Part shown: in pieces, positions 45,618-53,855 of the stretch
Numbering within the stretch: position 1 is the stretch's first letter
Layout of the letters: each line of letters begins with the position of its first letter
DNA from: Microvirga lenta
GTDB taxonomy: Bacteria > Pseudomonadota > Alphaproteobacteria > Rhizobiales > Beijerinckiaceae
Length of the DNA: 64,000 nt
NCBI RefSeq assembly: GCF_020532555.1
Contig: NZ_JAJBBR010000003.1
Span: forward strand, 1 to 64,000
Direction of reading: 5' to 3'
Program-made: the position numbers and the translations under genes
Notes under the pieces: model-generated
Seen by the model: the letters and a program-made list of their open reading frames with translations, nothing else
What the model was told of the DNA's origin: nothing
The model's database searches: none

Positions 45618-46391
45618 ATGGCCGCCGGTAAAATCAAGCTTCCCGATCCCAGCTCTGGCAACCTCGTCTACGACGACGGCAGCCACAAGCTCGTCGGCAC
45701 CAGCAAGTCCGACATCCTTCTGCTGCAGGAGGCCGCCGAGGCCGCGCTGAACGGCAAGGGCGGTATCGACTCCCTGTTCCTGAACAGCAGGAAGTCCGTG
45801 AAGGTCGATCTCTCCATCGCGGGCCCGCAGAAGACCGGTTTCGGGACGCTGACGATCAAGTCGGTCGAGAACGTCGTGTCGGGCAACGGCAACGACACCC
45901 TCTGGGGCAGCAAGGGCAACAATCTCCTGCTGAGCAGCAAGGGCCACGACAAGCTCTATGGCGGCAAGGGCAACGACGCGCTCCTGGGCGACGTGGGCAA
46001 CGACCGGCTCTATGGCGAGGACGGCAACGATTATCTGGTCGGCGGGACGGGCAAGGACAGCCTCTACGGCGGCAAGGGCAAGGACGGCTTCATCTTCAGC
46101 GAGCCGGTCGCGCGCAAGAACATGGACAAGATCATGGACTTCAGCGTGAAGGACGACACTGTCTACATGGCGCTGGAGCATTTCACGGCCATGGGCGCCG
46201 TGGGCAAGCTGGCGGCGGGGGCGTTCCATGTGGGCTCGGCAGCGGCGGAGGAGGACGACCGGATCGTCTACAACAAGGCCAAGGGGGCGCTCTATTACGA
46301 TCCCGACGGCAGCGGCGCGGCCGCCGCGATCCAGTTCGCCTCGATCGGCAAGAACCTGTCCCTGAGCCACAGGGATTTCGAGATCATCTGA
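45618..46391 (+). CDS. RTX-type calcium-binding secreted protein
   Basis: The 257-residue protein has haemolysin-type nonapeptides between about 95 and 155 (GNGNDTLWGSKGNNLLLS, GGKGNDALLGDVGNDRLYGE, DGNDYLVGGTGKDSLYGGKG) and a C-terminal block with IVYNKAKGALYYDPDGSG, resembling type I secretion signals. There is no Sec signal. The N-terminal ~90 residues are unassigned. GAGAGAA before the ATG at 45618 supports this start; an ATG at 45594 is in frame but lacks a ribosome binding site. It is followed by a terminator. It shares tail style with the RTX proteins at 9 kb and 23 kb. Confidence 0.82.
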   Translation: MAAGKIKLPDPSSGNLVYDDGSHKLVGTSKSDILLLQEAAEAALNGKGGIDSLFLNSRKSVKVDLSIAGPQKTGFGTLTIKSVENVVSGNGNDTLWGSKGNNLLLSSKGHDKLYGGKGNDALLGDVGNDRLYGEDGNDYLVGGTGKDSLYGGKGKDGFIFSEPVARKNMDKIMDFSVKDDTVYMALEHFTAMGAVGKLAAGAFHVGSAAAEEDDRIVYNKAKGALYYDPDGSGAAAAIQFASIGKNLSLSHRDFEII

Positions 46392-46414
46392 CGGAGCCGC
46401 CATGGGGCGCGTCG

Positions 46415-46437
46415 AGGGCTGCGTCTGCGGCCCTTTT
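46415..46437 (+). terminator. Rho-independent terminator after the third RTX gene
   Basis: AGGGCTGC-GTCT-GCGGCCCT forms an 8-bp stem with one T-G pair, followed by TTTT, 24 bases after the stop codon. Confidence 0.65.
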
Positions 46438-46524
46438 CGTTCCTGCGCCACGTTTCGACGCATCGCCATGAGGCCCGGCCCGGCTTAACGGAGATGGTGA
46501 AGAGTTCTTAACCATCTGGGCTTT

Positions 46525-47220
46525 ATGTTGCGCCTCATGACTATCGCATCTCTCCAGCGCGGCTTTGCCGCGGGCATCATTTCCGCTGCCTTCATCCTCG
46601 GAACCGGGCCTGCAGCTCTCGCACAGGCCCAGCGGTCGACGGCGCAGCAGCCGGCCAAGCCTGCCGCGAAGAAAGCGGCACCGGCCTCCACGAAGGCGAA
46701 CGCGGCCAAGGCGAAATCCACCTCCGCCGCCAAGCCGGCGGCCGCTGCGGCCGCGGCCGCGGCTCCTGCCACGGGCCCCGGCGGCGCGGCGCTTCTTGCG
46801 TCCTACAGCGACTGGAACGTCTACACGGCGCAGTCGGGACGCTCGAAGATCTGCTACGCCCTGAGCCAGCCCAAGGACCGGCTGCCGAAGAACCTGAACC
46901 GGGACCCGGCCTATCTCTTCGTGTCGTTCCGCCCGGCGGAGAACGTGAAGAACGAGGTCGCCCTCGTGCTCGGCTTCACCACCAAGGAGAACAGCCCGGC
47001 GGAGGCCGCCATCGGCGCGACCTCCTTCGACCTTCTCACCAAGGCGAGCAACGCCTGGCTGAAGAACCCCGCCGAGGAGAGCCAGGCCATCACCGCCATG
47101 GCGCGCGGCGCGAGCATGACCGTGAAGACCCAGTCGGCCCGCGGCAACAGCCTGACGGACCAATATTCCCTGAGCGGCTTCACCCAGGCCCTGGAGCGCG
47201 CCCGCAAGGAATGCTCGTAA
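46525..47220 (+). CDS. Invasion-associated locus B (IalB) family protein
   Basis: The 231-residue exported protein has a signal peptide (about 10-34, AALAQA), an Ala/Lys/Pro low-complexity spacer (residues 36-85) and an IalB domain (LLASYSDWNVYTAQSGRSKI onward). IalB was named in Bartonella, but the family is widespread in non-pathogenic Rhizobiales as periplasmic or outer-membrane-associated proteins. The upstream region has a 7-bp inverted repeat AGATGGT/ACCATCT (46492-46498 and 46511-46517), possibly an operator. A strong terminator follows. Confidence 0.87.
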   Translation: MLRLMTIASLQRGFAAGIISAAFILGTGPAALAQAQRSTAQQPAKPAAKKAAPASTKANAAKAKSTSAAKPAAAAAAAAAPATGPGGAALLASYSDWNVYTAQSGRSKICYALSQPKDRLPKNLNRDPAYLFVSFRPAENVKNEVALVLGFTTKENSPAEAAIGATSFDLLTKASNAWLKNPAEESQAITAMARGASMTVKTQSARGNSLTDQYSLSGFTQALERARKECS

Positions 47221-47228
47221 GGCCGTTC

Positions 47229-47265
47229 CGGAGCCCCGCCGGCGGGGCTCCGGCCGCCGATTTTT
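47229..47265 (+). terminator. Rho-independent terminator after the IalB-like gene
   Basis: CGGAGCCCCGCC and GGCGGGGCTCCG form a long perfect inverted repeat with a tight CCGG centre, followed by a TTTTT tract at 47261-47265. Confidence 0.8.
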
Positions 47266-47364
47266 CGCCCTTGCGGGGCGGAATTTGGCGCCGACCCCTC
47301 ACTTTTCCGACGCAATCGTGTTATATGAGGTCTTCGTTCCCCTCAAACGAAGGCGTGATTTCCC

Positions 47365-48684
47365 ATGGCGACGGTGCTCGACATCGCCAAGCGTAACCCT
47401 CATGCGGCCCCCCTGGCCGTGAGCGATGCCGCGCGCGCGGCCGGCAATACGGCGATCGAAAAGACGGCCGAGCTGAACGTGGTCGCAGGCGCAGCCCCCG
47501 GCGGCGCCTCCCTGGTCGGCCTGACCCGCGATCAGCTCAAGGATTCCCTTTCGGCCATCGGCGTGCCCGAGCGCGAGCTCAAGATGCGCGTGGCCCAGCT
47601 CTGGCACTGGATCTACTTCCGCGGCGCCCGCGACTTCGCCGAGATGACCAATGTGGGCAAGGGCCTGCGCGAGAAGCTCGGGCAGGCCTATACCCTGGCC
47701 CGCCCCGAGGTCGTGTCCGAGCAGGTCTCCAAGGACGGCACCCGCAAGTGGCTGATCCGCATGCCCTCCACCGGCCCCTTCGACAAGGGCGCCGAGATCG
47801 AGTGCGTCTACATTCCCGAAGTGGACCGCGGCACGCTCTGCGTATCGAGCCAGGTCGGCTGCACGCTGACCTGCTCCTTCTGCCACACGGGCACCCAGCG
47901 CCTGGTGCGCAACCTGACCTCCGCCGAGATCGTGGCGCAGCTCATCGTGGCCCGCGACATGATCGGCGACTGGCCGGACGCCACCCCGCCGGAAGGCGCC
48001 TTCGTGCCCACCGACGGCGGGCGCTTCGTGTCCAACATCGTGTTCATGGGCATGGGCGAGCCGCTCTACAACCCGGACAACGTGATCGCCGCCATCGACG
48101 TCATGTCGGACGGCGAAGGCCTGACCCTGTCCCGCCGCCGCATCACGGTCTCGACCTCCGGCGTGGTGCCGCAGATGGAGCGCCTGGGCAGCGAAGCCAA
48201 CACGATGCTCGCCATCTCGCTCCACGCGGTGCGGGACGAGCTGCGCGACGAATTGGTGCCGATCAACCGCAAATACGACATTGGCCAACTCCTCGACGCC
48301 TGCCGGGCTTATCCCGGCCTGTCGAACGCGCGCCGCATCACCTTCGAGTACGTGATGCTCAAGGGCGTCAACGACTCGGACCAGGATGCGCGCGAGCTGG
48401 TGCGGCTGCTCAAGGGCATTCCGGCCAAGATCAACCTGATCCCGTTCAACCCCTGGCCCGGCTCGAAATACGAGTGCTCGGACTGGGAGCGGATCGAGCG
48501 CTTCTCGGAGATCGTCTACCGGGCGGGCTACGCCTCGCCCGTGCGCACCCCCCGCGGCCGCGACATCCTCGCCGCCTGCGGCCAGCTCAAGAGCGAGACC
48601 GAGAAGCTGCGCGCCCGCGCCCGCCTGATGCTGGAACAGGGCATCGGGGCCGAAGGCGTGTATGCGCTGGGGGACGGGGAGTAA
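47365..48684 (+). CDS. rlmN: Dual-specificity 23S rRNA/tRNA adenine-C2 methyltransferase RlmN
   Basis: The 439-residue radical-SAM enzyme methylates A2503 of 23S rRNA and A37 of some tRNAs. It has the CxxxCxxC cluster motif in [24 protein letters not shown] and the C-terminal catalytic region with [11 protein letters not shown]. The ATG at 47365 gives a longer N-terminus than E. coli RlmN, with ~55 Ala-rich residues common in Rhizobiales. A nested terminator follows. Confidence 0.96.
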   Translation: MATVLDIAKRNPHAAPLAVSDAARAAGNTAIEKTAELNVVAGAAPGGASLVGLTRDQLKDSLSAIGVPERELKMRVAQLWHWIYFRGARDFAEMTNVGKGLREKLGQAYTLARPEVVSEQVSKDGTRKWLIRMPSTGPFDKGAEIECVYIPEVDRGTLCVSSQVGCTLTCSFCHTGTQRLVRNLTSAEIVAQLIVARDMIGDWPDATPPEGAFVPTDGGRFVSNIVFMGMGEPLYNPDNVIAAIDVMSDGEGLTLSRRRITVSTSGVVPQMERLGSEANTMLAISLHAVRDELRDELVPINRKYDIGQLLDACRAYPGLSNARRITFEYVMLKGVNDSDQDARELVRLLKGIPAKINLIPFNPWPGSKYECSDWERIERFSEIVYRAGYASPVRTPRGRDILAACGQLKSETEKLRARARLMLEQGIGAEGVYALGDGE

Positions 48685-48702
48685 GTCTCTGAAACATCAA
48701 GG

Positions 48703-48731
48703 GTCGTCCCTCTTCCGGGACGGCTCCTTTT
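48703..48731 (+). terminator. Nested terminator after rlmN
   Basis: GTCGTCCC-TCTTCC-GGGACGGC gives an 8-bp stem followed by TCCTTTTC. An outer inverted repeat AACATCAAG/CTTGATGTT (48693-48701 and 48737-48745) encloses it, which may strengthen the structure. Confidence 0.7.
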
Positions 48732-48755
48732 CTCGGCTTGATGTTATAAGATAAC

Positions 48756-48776
48756 GTATTAATATTTAATTAATAC
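48756..48776. promoter_or_regulatory. AT-rich operator-like palindrome
   Basis: GTATTAAT-ATTTA-ATTAATAC is a perfect 8-bp inverted repeat in an AT-rich island, 18 bases before the first small membrane gene. It fits a repressor site or promoter element. Confidence 0.5.
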
Positions 48777-48794
48777 TTATCGCCGGAGAACATC

Positions 48795-49232
48795 ATGCTG
48801 CGCATCATGGGGGGTCTTATCGCAGCGAGCCTTGCGGCTCCCTATCTCGCCTCCTTCTTCATTTTCACCTTCATGATCCTGTTTGGCGGATCGAGCGGCG
48901 CCGACTTTACGTTCGGCGCACCGTCACTCGTCGACGATTTCCTCGATTTCTTCAAATTCTTGATGATCGGCAACTTTGGCGCGGCGATGTTCGGTCTGCC
49001 AATCCTTTTCGCCGCAGGGATCCTCGCTTTTCTGCTCCATAGCTTGGCCCTAGGCTCGAAGCACCACGCCATCTTGAGCGGAGGCAGCCTGGGCTGCTCA
49101 TCTCTCACGCTGCTTTTCGTGGCCGATCCGGCCGACTGGCGTGTCTTTCCCCTGGCGGGTTTGCTCGCGGGTAGCATCTGTGGCTGGATCTACTGGCGCA
49201 TCGCCATGCGCAACCGGGTGAGCCAGCCGTGA
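48795..49232 (+). CDS. Small membrane protein, paralogue A
   Basis: The 145-residue protein has four hydrophobic segments and no recognised family. The opening GGLIAASLAAPYLASFFIFT and ending LAGSICGWIYWRIAMRNRV are shared in style with the next gene, so the two look like an ancient tandem duplication. An acidic/aromatic loop (VDDFLDFFKFL) is unique to it. Codon use is less GC-biased than around it. Its stop overlaps the next start (GTGA). Confidence 0.75.
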   Translation: MLRIMGGLIAASLAAPYLASFFIFTFMILFGGSSGADFTFGAPSLVDDFLDFFKFLMIGNFGAAMFGLPILFAAGILAFLLHSLALGSKHHAILSGGSLGCSSLTLLFVADPADWRVFPLAGLLAGSICGWIYWRIAMRNRVSQP

Positions 49233-49630
49233 AGCATCACCTGCTCGGCCTCTTCGCCGCGAGCGTGACGGCGCCGTATCTGATCGTCTTGCTGATGATC
49301 CTCTTCGGCCGGGACCTGCCCTATGATCCCGCCATCAACGACACCGCCCTCTACGGAACGGCGGGTCTCCTGGTGTTCGGTCTTCCCCTCTTTGCCGCCT
49401 CGTGCCTCACGGCACTCGTCCTGGCTACGGCCGGATGGACCTCCCGGTCGAGCGCCGTCTTCGGTGGCGCGGTCCTGGGCTTTTGCTTCATCGCAACGGT
49501 CGTCGGCGTGGGAACGGGGACATTCATCGGAGCCCTGTCGGGCGCGATCTGTGGCTGGATCTACTGGGCGATAGCGTCCGCTCCGAACGGGCGGGAGGAC
49601 CGGACCATGGAAGGACCGGATCGGCAGTAA
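49229..49630 (+). CDS. Small membrane protein, paralogue B
   Basis: The 133-residue protein has four predicted membrane helices and starts at GTG overlapping the previous stop by three bases. LFAASVTAPYLIVLLMILFG and LSGAICGWIYWAIASAP align with paralogue A. A hydrophilic, acidic C-terminus (NGREDRTMEGPDRQ) follows. No known family was recognised. Coupled translation suggests the two subunits act together. Confidence 0.75.
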   Translation: MKHHLLGLFAASVTAPYLIVLLMILFGRDLPYDPAINDTALYGTAGLLVFGLPLFAASCLTALVLATAGWTSRSSAVFGGAVLGFCFIATVVGVGTGTFIGALSGAICGWIYWAIASAPNGREDRTMEGPDRQ

Positions 49631-49671
49631 GCTCCTCAACCCTGTCCTTCCCCCCTCCATCGGGGGTAGGA

Positions 49672-49686
49672 GATATTCCGAATATC
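49672..49686. promoter_or_regulatory. Operator-like palindrome GATATTC-C-GAATATC
   Basis: A perfect 7-bp inverted repeat with a one-base centre lies upstream of the small exported protein. A possible -10 TATAGT follows near 49723-49728, with TTGCGC at 49688-49693 as a weak -35. Confidence 0.35.
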
Positions 49687-49737
49687 GTTGCGCGGTCGCT
49701 CCCTTTCCCGGCTATAGTCCCTGCGGGGCGGCCTAAA

Positions 49738-49755
49738 GAGCTCCTTATGGAGCTC
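49738..49755 (+). promoter_or_regulatory. Hairpin covering the ribosome binding site of the small exported protein
   Basis: GAGCTCC-TTAT-GGAGCTC is a perfect 7-bp stem whose 3' arm contains the GGAG Shine-Dalgarno, five bases before the ATG at 49760. It may sequester the site. Confidence 0.5.
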
Positions 49756-49759
49756 CCCG

Positions 49760-49996
49760 ATGCGCATCCTGACCGCCGCCGTCTTCCTTGCCCTGCTCGC
49801 TGGACCGCAGGCCGCCCTCGCCCAGCCGAGGACGGCACCCGACATGTCCCGGACGAAGGCCGACACGCTGACTCCCTTCACGTCCAAGGAATCGGCTGCC
49901 CTGGCGGACCGGGCCCGCGAAAGGTCGGAGGCCCTGGAGCGCGCCCGCGACCACCGGATGAAAACCCTGACGCGCAGCATCTGCACCGGATGCTGA
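49760..49996 (+). CDS. Small exported protein ending in CTGC
   Basis: The 78-residue product has a clear signal peptide (about 1-21, cleaved after AALA) and a short charged helix rich in Arg/Ala. It ends SICTGC with a terminal Cys pair. No family was recognised. The terminal CxxC could bind a metal or form a disulfide in the periplasm. Its ribosome binding site lies in a hairpin. It converges on the DUF421 gene with a 15-bp gap. Confidence 0.7.
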   Translation: MRILTAAVFLALLAGPQAALAQPRTAPDMSRTKADTLTPFTSKESAALADRARERSEALERARDHRMKTLTRSICTGC

Positions 49997-50011
49997 CCGG
50001 CGAGGCCCCCC

Positions 50012-50542
50012 TTACGTCAGCTCCCGCGGGTCGTTCGTCATCCCGCCGGCATTCTCGCCGTCGTGACAGATGATGCTGATGCGCCCGTCGCCCTCGATAT
50101 AGGCCCTCTTCACCTTGGCCGGATCCTCGATGCCCTGCTGGCGCAGCTGGCTCATCAGCTCCTCCGTGGTGATCATCTCCTGGCGCATGTTGCGGCGGAG
50201 GAGCCGGCCGTTGTCGATGAGCGGAAGCGGCGGCGGGCGCGTGAACTTCTGGAAGAAGCGGAAGTGATAGCCGAGCCAGTCGAGGGCGAAGTTCCAGAAC
50301 ACGATGGTGAGGACGAGCACCGTTCCTTCGGTGATCGACTTGTACTCGCTGGACATGGCGTTCTGGGCCGCGTCGGCGATGAGGACGATCACGAGCAGGT
50401 CGGCGATGCCGATGACGCCCGATTGCCGCTTCATGAAGAAGCGAAGGATCGAGAACAGCACGATGTACATGAACGTGCCGCGGACGAAGATCTCGATGAG
50501 CGAGTGCTCGGGGACGAACATCGCGCGCCAATCGACCGACAT
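50012..50542 (-). CDS. DUF421 (YetF-like) membrane protein
   Basis: The 176-residue protein has three N-terminal membrane helices (about 15-95) and a cytosolic DUF421 domain with PLPLIDNGRLLRRNMRQEMI and EELMSQLRQQGIEDPAKVKR. It resembles Bacillus YetF/YrbG-type proteins of unknown function. The ATG at 50542 gives MSVDWRAMFVPEHSLIEIF, a common rhizobial opening. It is divergent from a 36-codon gene. Confidence 0.9.
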   Translation of the reverse strand: MSVDWRAMFVPEHSLIEIFVRGTFMYIVLFSILRFFMKRQSGVIGIADLLVIVLIADAAQNAMSSEYKSITEGTVLVLTIVFWNFALDWLGYHFRFFQKFTRPPPLPLIDNGRLLRRNMRQEMITTEELMSQLRQQGIEDPAKVKRAYIEGDGRISIICHDGENAGGMTNDPRELT

Positions 50543-50724
50543 GCTGCGTCTCCTGTCGCGAGGTTCGGGAAGTGACGCAAGGGAACTAGGGCTCCCTCGC
50601 GCGGAGGCCACAAGAGTGCGCCCGCGCACCCGCCGGTAACGATGCGCTAACCACATGGAAAGGTCGGTTGAGCCATTCTCCGGTCTCAGGCGTTCATTCT
50701 GTGCAGTATGCGTAGGAGGCGGCC

Positions 50725-50835
50725 ATGACGATCTTCGATCCCAAGACCGGTCAGCTCGTGACCATCGATCTCTCGCCCCGGCCGCGCCCGAAGCACCCGG
50801 GCTCCCGCCCGGCGGCCACGGCCCCGAAGGCGTGA
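50725..50835 (+). CDS. 36-residue small protein
   Basis: A short frame starts six bases after a perfect AGGAGG (ATG 50725) and encodes MTIFDPKTGQLVTIDLSPRP followed by a Pro/Arg/Lys-rich tail. It is too short for most gene finders. The strong ribosome binding site and plausible TIFDPKTGQLVTIDL beta-hairpin favour a real gene. No homologue is recognised. It lies between divergent DUF421 and a membrane gene. Confidence 0.6.
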   Translation: MTIFDPKTGQLVTIDLSPRPRPKHPGSRPAATAPKA

Positions 50836-50977
50836 TCGGAGCGGCTTTTCCCTCCCGTTGCGTCAAGCTTGGCGGCTTGTCTCGGATGCCGATTCGTGGA
50901 ATGCCAATCCTGCTCCGGCAGGGTCGCGCGACGGCCCCGTTCGTGGCGATCCTCCGCGACCGGCCCGAGGCAGAAAG

Positions 50978-51463
50978 ATGATCCGCTGGCTTCTGCTCAT
51001 TCCCCTGGCCCTGCTCGTCGCCATCGGCGCGAGCAGCTTCTTCCTGATGATCGCGTCCGTCATCGACCCGGTCATGGCGACGCTCACCGGGGATACGCTC
51101 TTCGTCGGCTTCTGGGCCTTCGTCGACGCGGTCTTCTCCGCCGACGATCCCGAGCCCATCGTGACGGAGGCCTTTCTGGCGGTCGGCCGCCTGGTCTTCA
51201 CCCTGCTGGTGTTCCCGCCCCTGCTCGTGGCGATCCTGAGCGAGGTGCTGGGGCTGCGCAGCCTGATCTGGTACGCGGGCGCCATGGGCGTGCTGACGGC
51301 GGCGGTGCCGTGGATCCTGCGCGGAGCGGCCCGGGTCGGCTCGCCTCTGGAGCTTCACGTGAGCCTCGTCCTGGGCCTCACCGGCGCGGTGGCCGGTCTG
51401 GTCTATTGGGCCATCGCCGGGCAGAGCGCGGCCCGGCCGTCACGGAACCCGGAAAGCCCCTGA
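50978..51463 (+). CDS. Small membrane protein C
   Basis: The 161-residue protein has four hydrophobic segments and an acidic loop DAVFSADDPEPIVTEAF. Its end GAVAGLVYWAIAG recalls the GWIYWxIA end of the small membrane paralogues A and B 1.5 kb upstream, though the rest differs. No family was recognised. The upstream 142 bp hold no further gene. Confidence 0.75.
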   Translation: MIRWLLLIPLALLVAIGASSFFLMIASVIDPVMATLTGDTLFVGFWAFVDAVFSADDPEPIVTEAFLAVGRLVFTLLVFPPLLVAILSEVLGLRSLIWYAGAMGVLTAAVPWILRGAARVGSPLELHVSLVLGLTGAVAGLVYWAIAGQSAARPSRNPESP

Positions 51464-51661
51464 AAAAAAAGTGCGGAAGCAGCATGCCCCCATGCCGCCT
51501 CCGAAGTTTGGGAGGAACTCTGACTGAAATGCCAAGCCAGTATTGATACTTTGTATCGTATTGATCGGGGGGTCAATTAGTTCGGATGGCCGATGATCGC
51601 TCTAGATCGTCCGGCCGATGGCGCCCCCGGCACATCGAGACGGAGCCTCGGGTCCGTCCCT

Positions 51662-52300
51662 CTAGCGCGTGGTCGTCAGGATCTTCACCGCGAAGGCCGA
51701 GAACAGGCCGGCGAAGGAATAGTCGATGCCCCGCATCACCCGCGGATGGTTGCGCAGGAGCGCGAGCACCTTGTCCGCCCCGAGGACCATGATGGCCCCC
51801 ATGGGGGCCGTGAGGGCGACGAAATAGAGGCCGAGGAAGACCAGCTTGTCCGCCGCGTGGGGATCGGCCGCATTCACGAATTGCGGCAGGAAGGTCACGA
51901 AGAACAGAACCACCTTCGGATTGGTCAGGTTGATGCCGACACCCACGAGGAAGGTCTTCCAGAACGAGACCTCGCCCTTGCGCTCCTCCCTCACATGGAG
52001 GGCCGAGCCGTTGCGCACGGCATCGAAGGCGAGCCACAGGAGGTAGAGCGCGCCGACCACCTTCAGCACCGTGAAGGCGGTGACCGAGGCAGCGAGGAGG
52101 GCCGAGAGACCCAGCGCCGCCAGGAGGGTGTGGACGCAGCAGCCCGCCATGGCGCCCAGCATGGAGGCCATTCCCGCCTTGCGGCCGCCCGCCATGGTCT
52201 TGGCCAGGAACAGGCTCATATCGGGTCCGGGCGTGATGAACAGGACGACGCAGGCGAGCGAATAAGTGAGCAGGATGCTCGGGTCGGGCAGAAAATTCAT
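51662..52300 (-). CDS. LysE family translocator
   Basis: The 212-residue protein has six membrane helices and the RhtB/LysE landmarks VVLFITPGPDMSLFLAKTMA, AGMASMLGAMAGCCVHTLLA and NPKVVLFFVTFLPQFV. The family exports amino acids or homoserine lactones; the substrate is not predictable. The ATG at 52300 gives MNFLPDPSILLTYSLACV; an upstream extension in frame is unlikely. It diverges from lemA. Confidence 0.93.
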   Translation of the reverse strand: MNFLPDPSILLTYSLACVVLFITPGPDMSLFLAKTMAGGRKAGMASMLGAMAGCCVHTLLAALGLSALLAASVTAFTVLKVVGALYLLWLAFDAVRNGSALHVREERKGEVSFWKTFLVGVGINLTNPKVVLFFVTFLPQFVNAADPHAADKLVFLGLYFVALTAPMGAIMVLGADKVLALLRNHPRVMRGIDYSFAGLFSAFAVKILTTTR

Positions 52301-52445
52301 GGGCCACCTGTCGGGCGAAGCGACCGGATCATGCCCGAGTTCCCCCTGGGGAGCCAGACAAAAACGTCTTGTTGAACGGCGTGCCATGCTCCATTTGTTG
52401 AAGCCGCGAAGGCGGGATCCGAATCAAGAAACAAGAGATGAAACA

Positions 52446-53051
52446 ATGACGGGATTGCTGTTGCCGGCCCGAATCCGTGCCGTCCTGACCGTGATGATGG
52501 TGGCACTGGGGCTCTCCGCCTGCGGCATCAACAATGTCCCGACCCTCGAGGAACAGGCCAAGTCGGCCTGGAGCGAGGTGCAGAACCAGTACCAGCGCCG
52601 CGCCGACCTGATCCCCAACCTGGTGGAGACGGTGAAGGGCTTCGCCCAGCAGGAGCGCGAGGTGCTGACCCAGGTCACGGAGGCCCGCGCCCGCGCCACG
52701 CAGATCCAGGTCGATGCGTCGACCGTGACCGACCCGGAGAAGTTCCGCCAGTTCCAGGAGGCGCAGAACCAGCTTTCCGGAGCGCTCGGCCGGCTGCTCG
52801 CCACCGTGGAGCGCTATCCCGAGCTGAAATCCAACGCCAATTTCCTGGCGCTGCAGTCGCAGCTCGAGGGCACCGAGAACCGCATCGCCGTGGCCCGGCG
52901 CGACTACATCGAGGCGGTGCGGGTCTACAATACGGAGCTGCGCACCATCCCGGGCCGCTGGATCGCCGCCATCGTCTATCCGGAGGCGCAGCCCATGCAG
53001 ACCTTCACGGCCACGGCCGGCGCCGACCGGCCGCCGCAGGTGCAGTTCTGA
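52446..53051 (+). CDS. lemA: LemA family lipoprotein
   Basis: The 201-residue protein has a lipobox LSAC at about residue 26 and a helical LemA domain with WSEVQNQYQRRADLIPNLVE, then RARATQ and LKSNANFLALQSQLEGTENR. The C-terminal FTATAGADRPPQVQF is typical. LemA proteins are helical bundles of unknown function, commonly paired with TPM proteins as here. The next gene starts two bases after the stop. Confidence 0.95.
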   Translation: MTGLLLPARIRAVLTVMMVALGLSACGINNVPTLEEQAKSAWSEVQNQYQRRADLIPNLVETVKGFAQQEREVLTQVTEARARATQIQVDASTVTDPEKFRQFQEAQNQLSGALGRLLATVERYPELKSNANFLALQSQLEGTENRIAVARRDYIEAVRVYNTELRTIPGRWIAAIVYPEAQPMQTFTATAGADRPPQVQF

Positions 53052-53053
53052 GC

Positions 53054-53854
53054 GTGACCCGCCGATCCCGGCGCACCGTCCGCCTCCCCTTCAGGGAGAG
53101 GTGGGTTGCGCCCTTCATTGCCCTCCTGCTCCTCCTCGTCCCGGCTGCAGCCCTCGCCCAGTCCTTTCCCGCCCTCACCGGCCGGGTGGTCGATGCGGCG
53201 GGCCTCCTGACGCCGGACCAGCGCGCGGCGCTCGAAGCCAAGCTCAAGGCGTACGAGGACAAGACGTCGGATCAGGTGGTGGTGGCGACCCTGCGCTCCC
53301 TCGACGGGCTCACCATCGAGGATTACGGCAACCGCCTCTTCCGGCACTGGCGGCTGGGTCAGGCGGACAAGGACAACGGCGCTCTGCTTCTCGTGGCCCC
53401 GAACGAGCGCAAGGTGCGCATCGAGGTCGGCTACGGGCTCGAGGGCGCCCTCACCGACGCCCTGTCCAAGGTCATCATCACCACCGCCGTGGCGCCCCAG
53501 TTCCAGAAGGGCGACTTCGCCGCCGGCATCGATGCGGGCGTCGACGCCATGCTGTCGATCCTGACCGGCGACGCCGAGGAATGGCACCGCCGGGCGGAAA
53601 TCCGGGAGGACCGGTCCACCACCGCCGATCCGATCGTCTCCTTCATCATCTTCGTGGTTCTCTTCCTCATCATCTGGCGCATGATGGGCGGAGGCGGCCC
53701 GCGCGGCATGAGACGCGGACGCCGCGGCGGTCCCGTCTTCATCCCGCTGGGCGGCGGGTGGTCCGGCGGAGGACGGGGCGGCGGCTTTTCCGGAGGCGGC
53801 TTCCGGGGCGGAGGCGGTTCGTCCGGCGGCGGCGGCGCTTCGGGGAGCTGGTAG
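53054..53854 (+). CDS. TPM-domain protein (YgcG family)
   Basis: The 266-residue protein has a signal peptide (about 18-36, AAALA), a TPM domain (TGRVVDAAGLLTPDQRAALE and QVVVATLRSLDG, IEDYGNRLFRHW), one membrane helix (about 193-212) and a Gly/Ser/Arg-rich tail of GGGFSGGGFRGG type. TPM proteins are linked to photosystem II repair in plants and membrane stress in bacteria. It starts at GTG, two bases after lemA. Confidence 0.93.
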   Translation: MTRRSRRTVRLPFRERWVAPFIALLLLLVPAAALAQSFPALTGRVVDAAGLLTPDQRAALEAKLKAYEDKTSDQVVVATLRSLDGLTIEDYGNRLFRHWRLGQADKDNGALLLVAPNERKVRIEVGYGLEGALTDALSKVIITTAVAPQFQKGDFAAGIDAGVDAMLSILTGDAEEWHRRAEIREDRSTTADPIVSFIIFVVLFLIIWRMMGGGGPRGMRRGRRGGPVFIPLGGGWSGGGRGGGFSGGGFRGGGGSSGGGGASGSW

Positions 53855-53855
53855 G

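Noticed and set aside
45890..46085. CRISPR-like tandem repeats
   Set aside because: They are codons of haemolysin-type nonapeptide repeats inside an RTX gene, with imperfect spacing.
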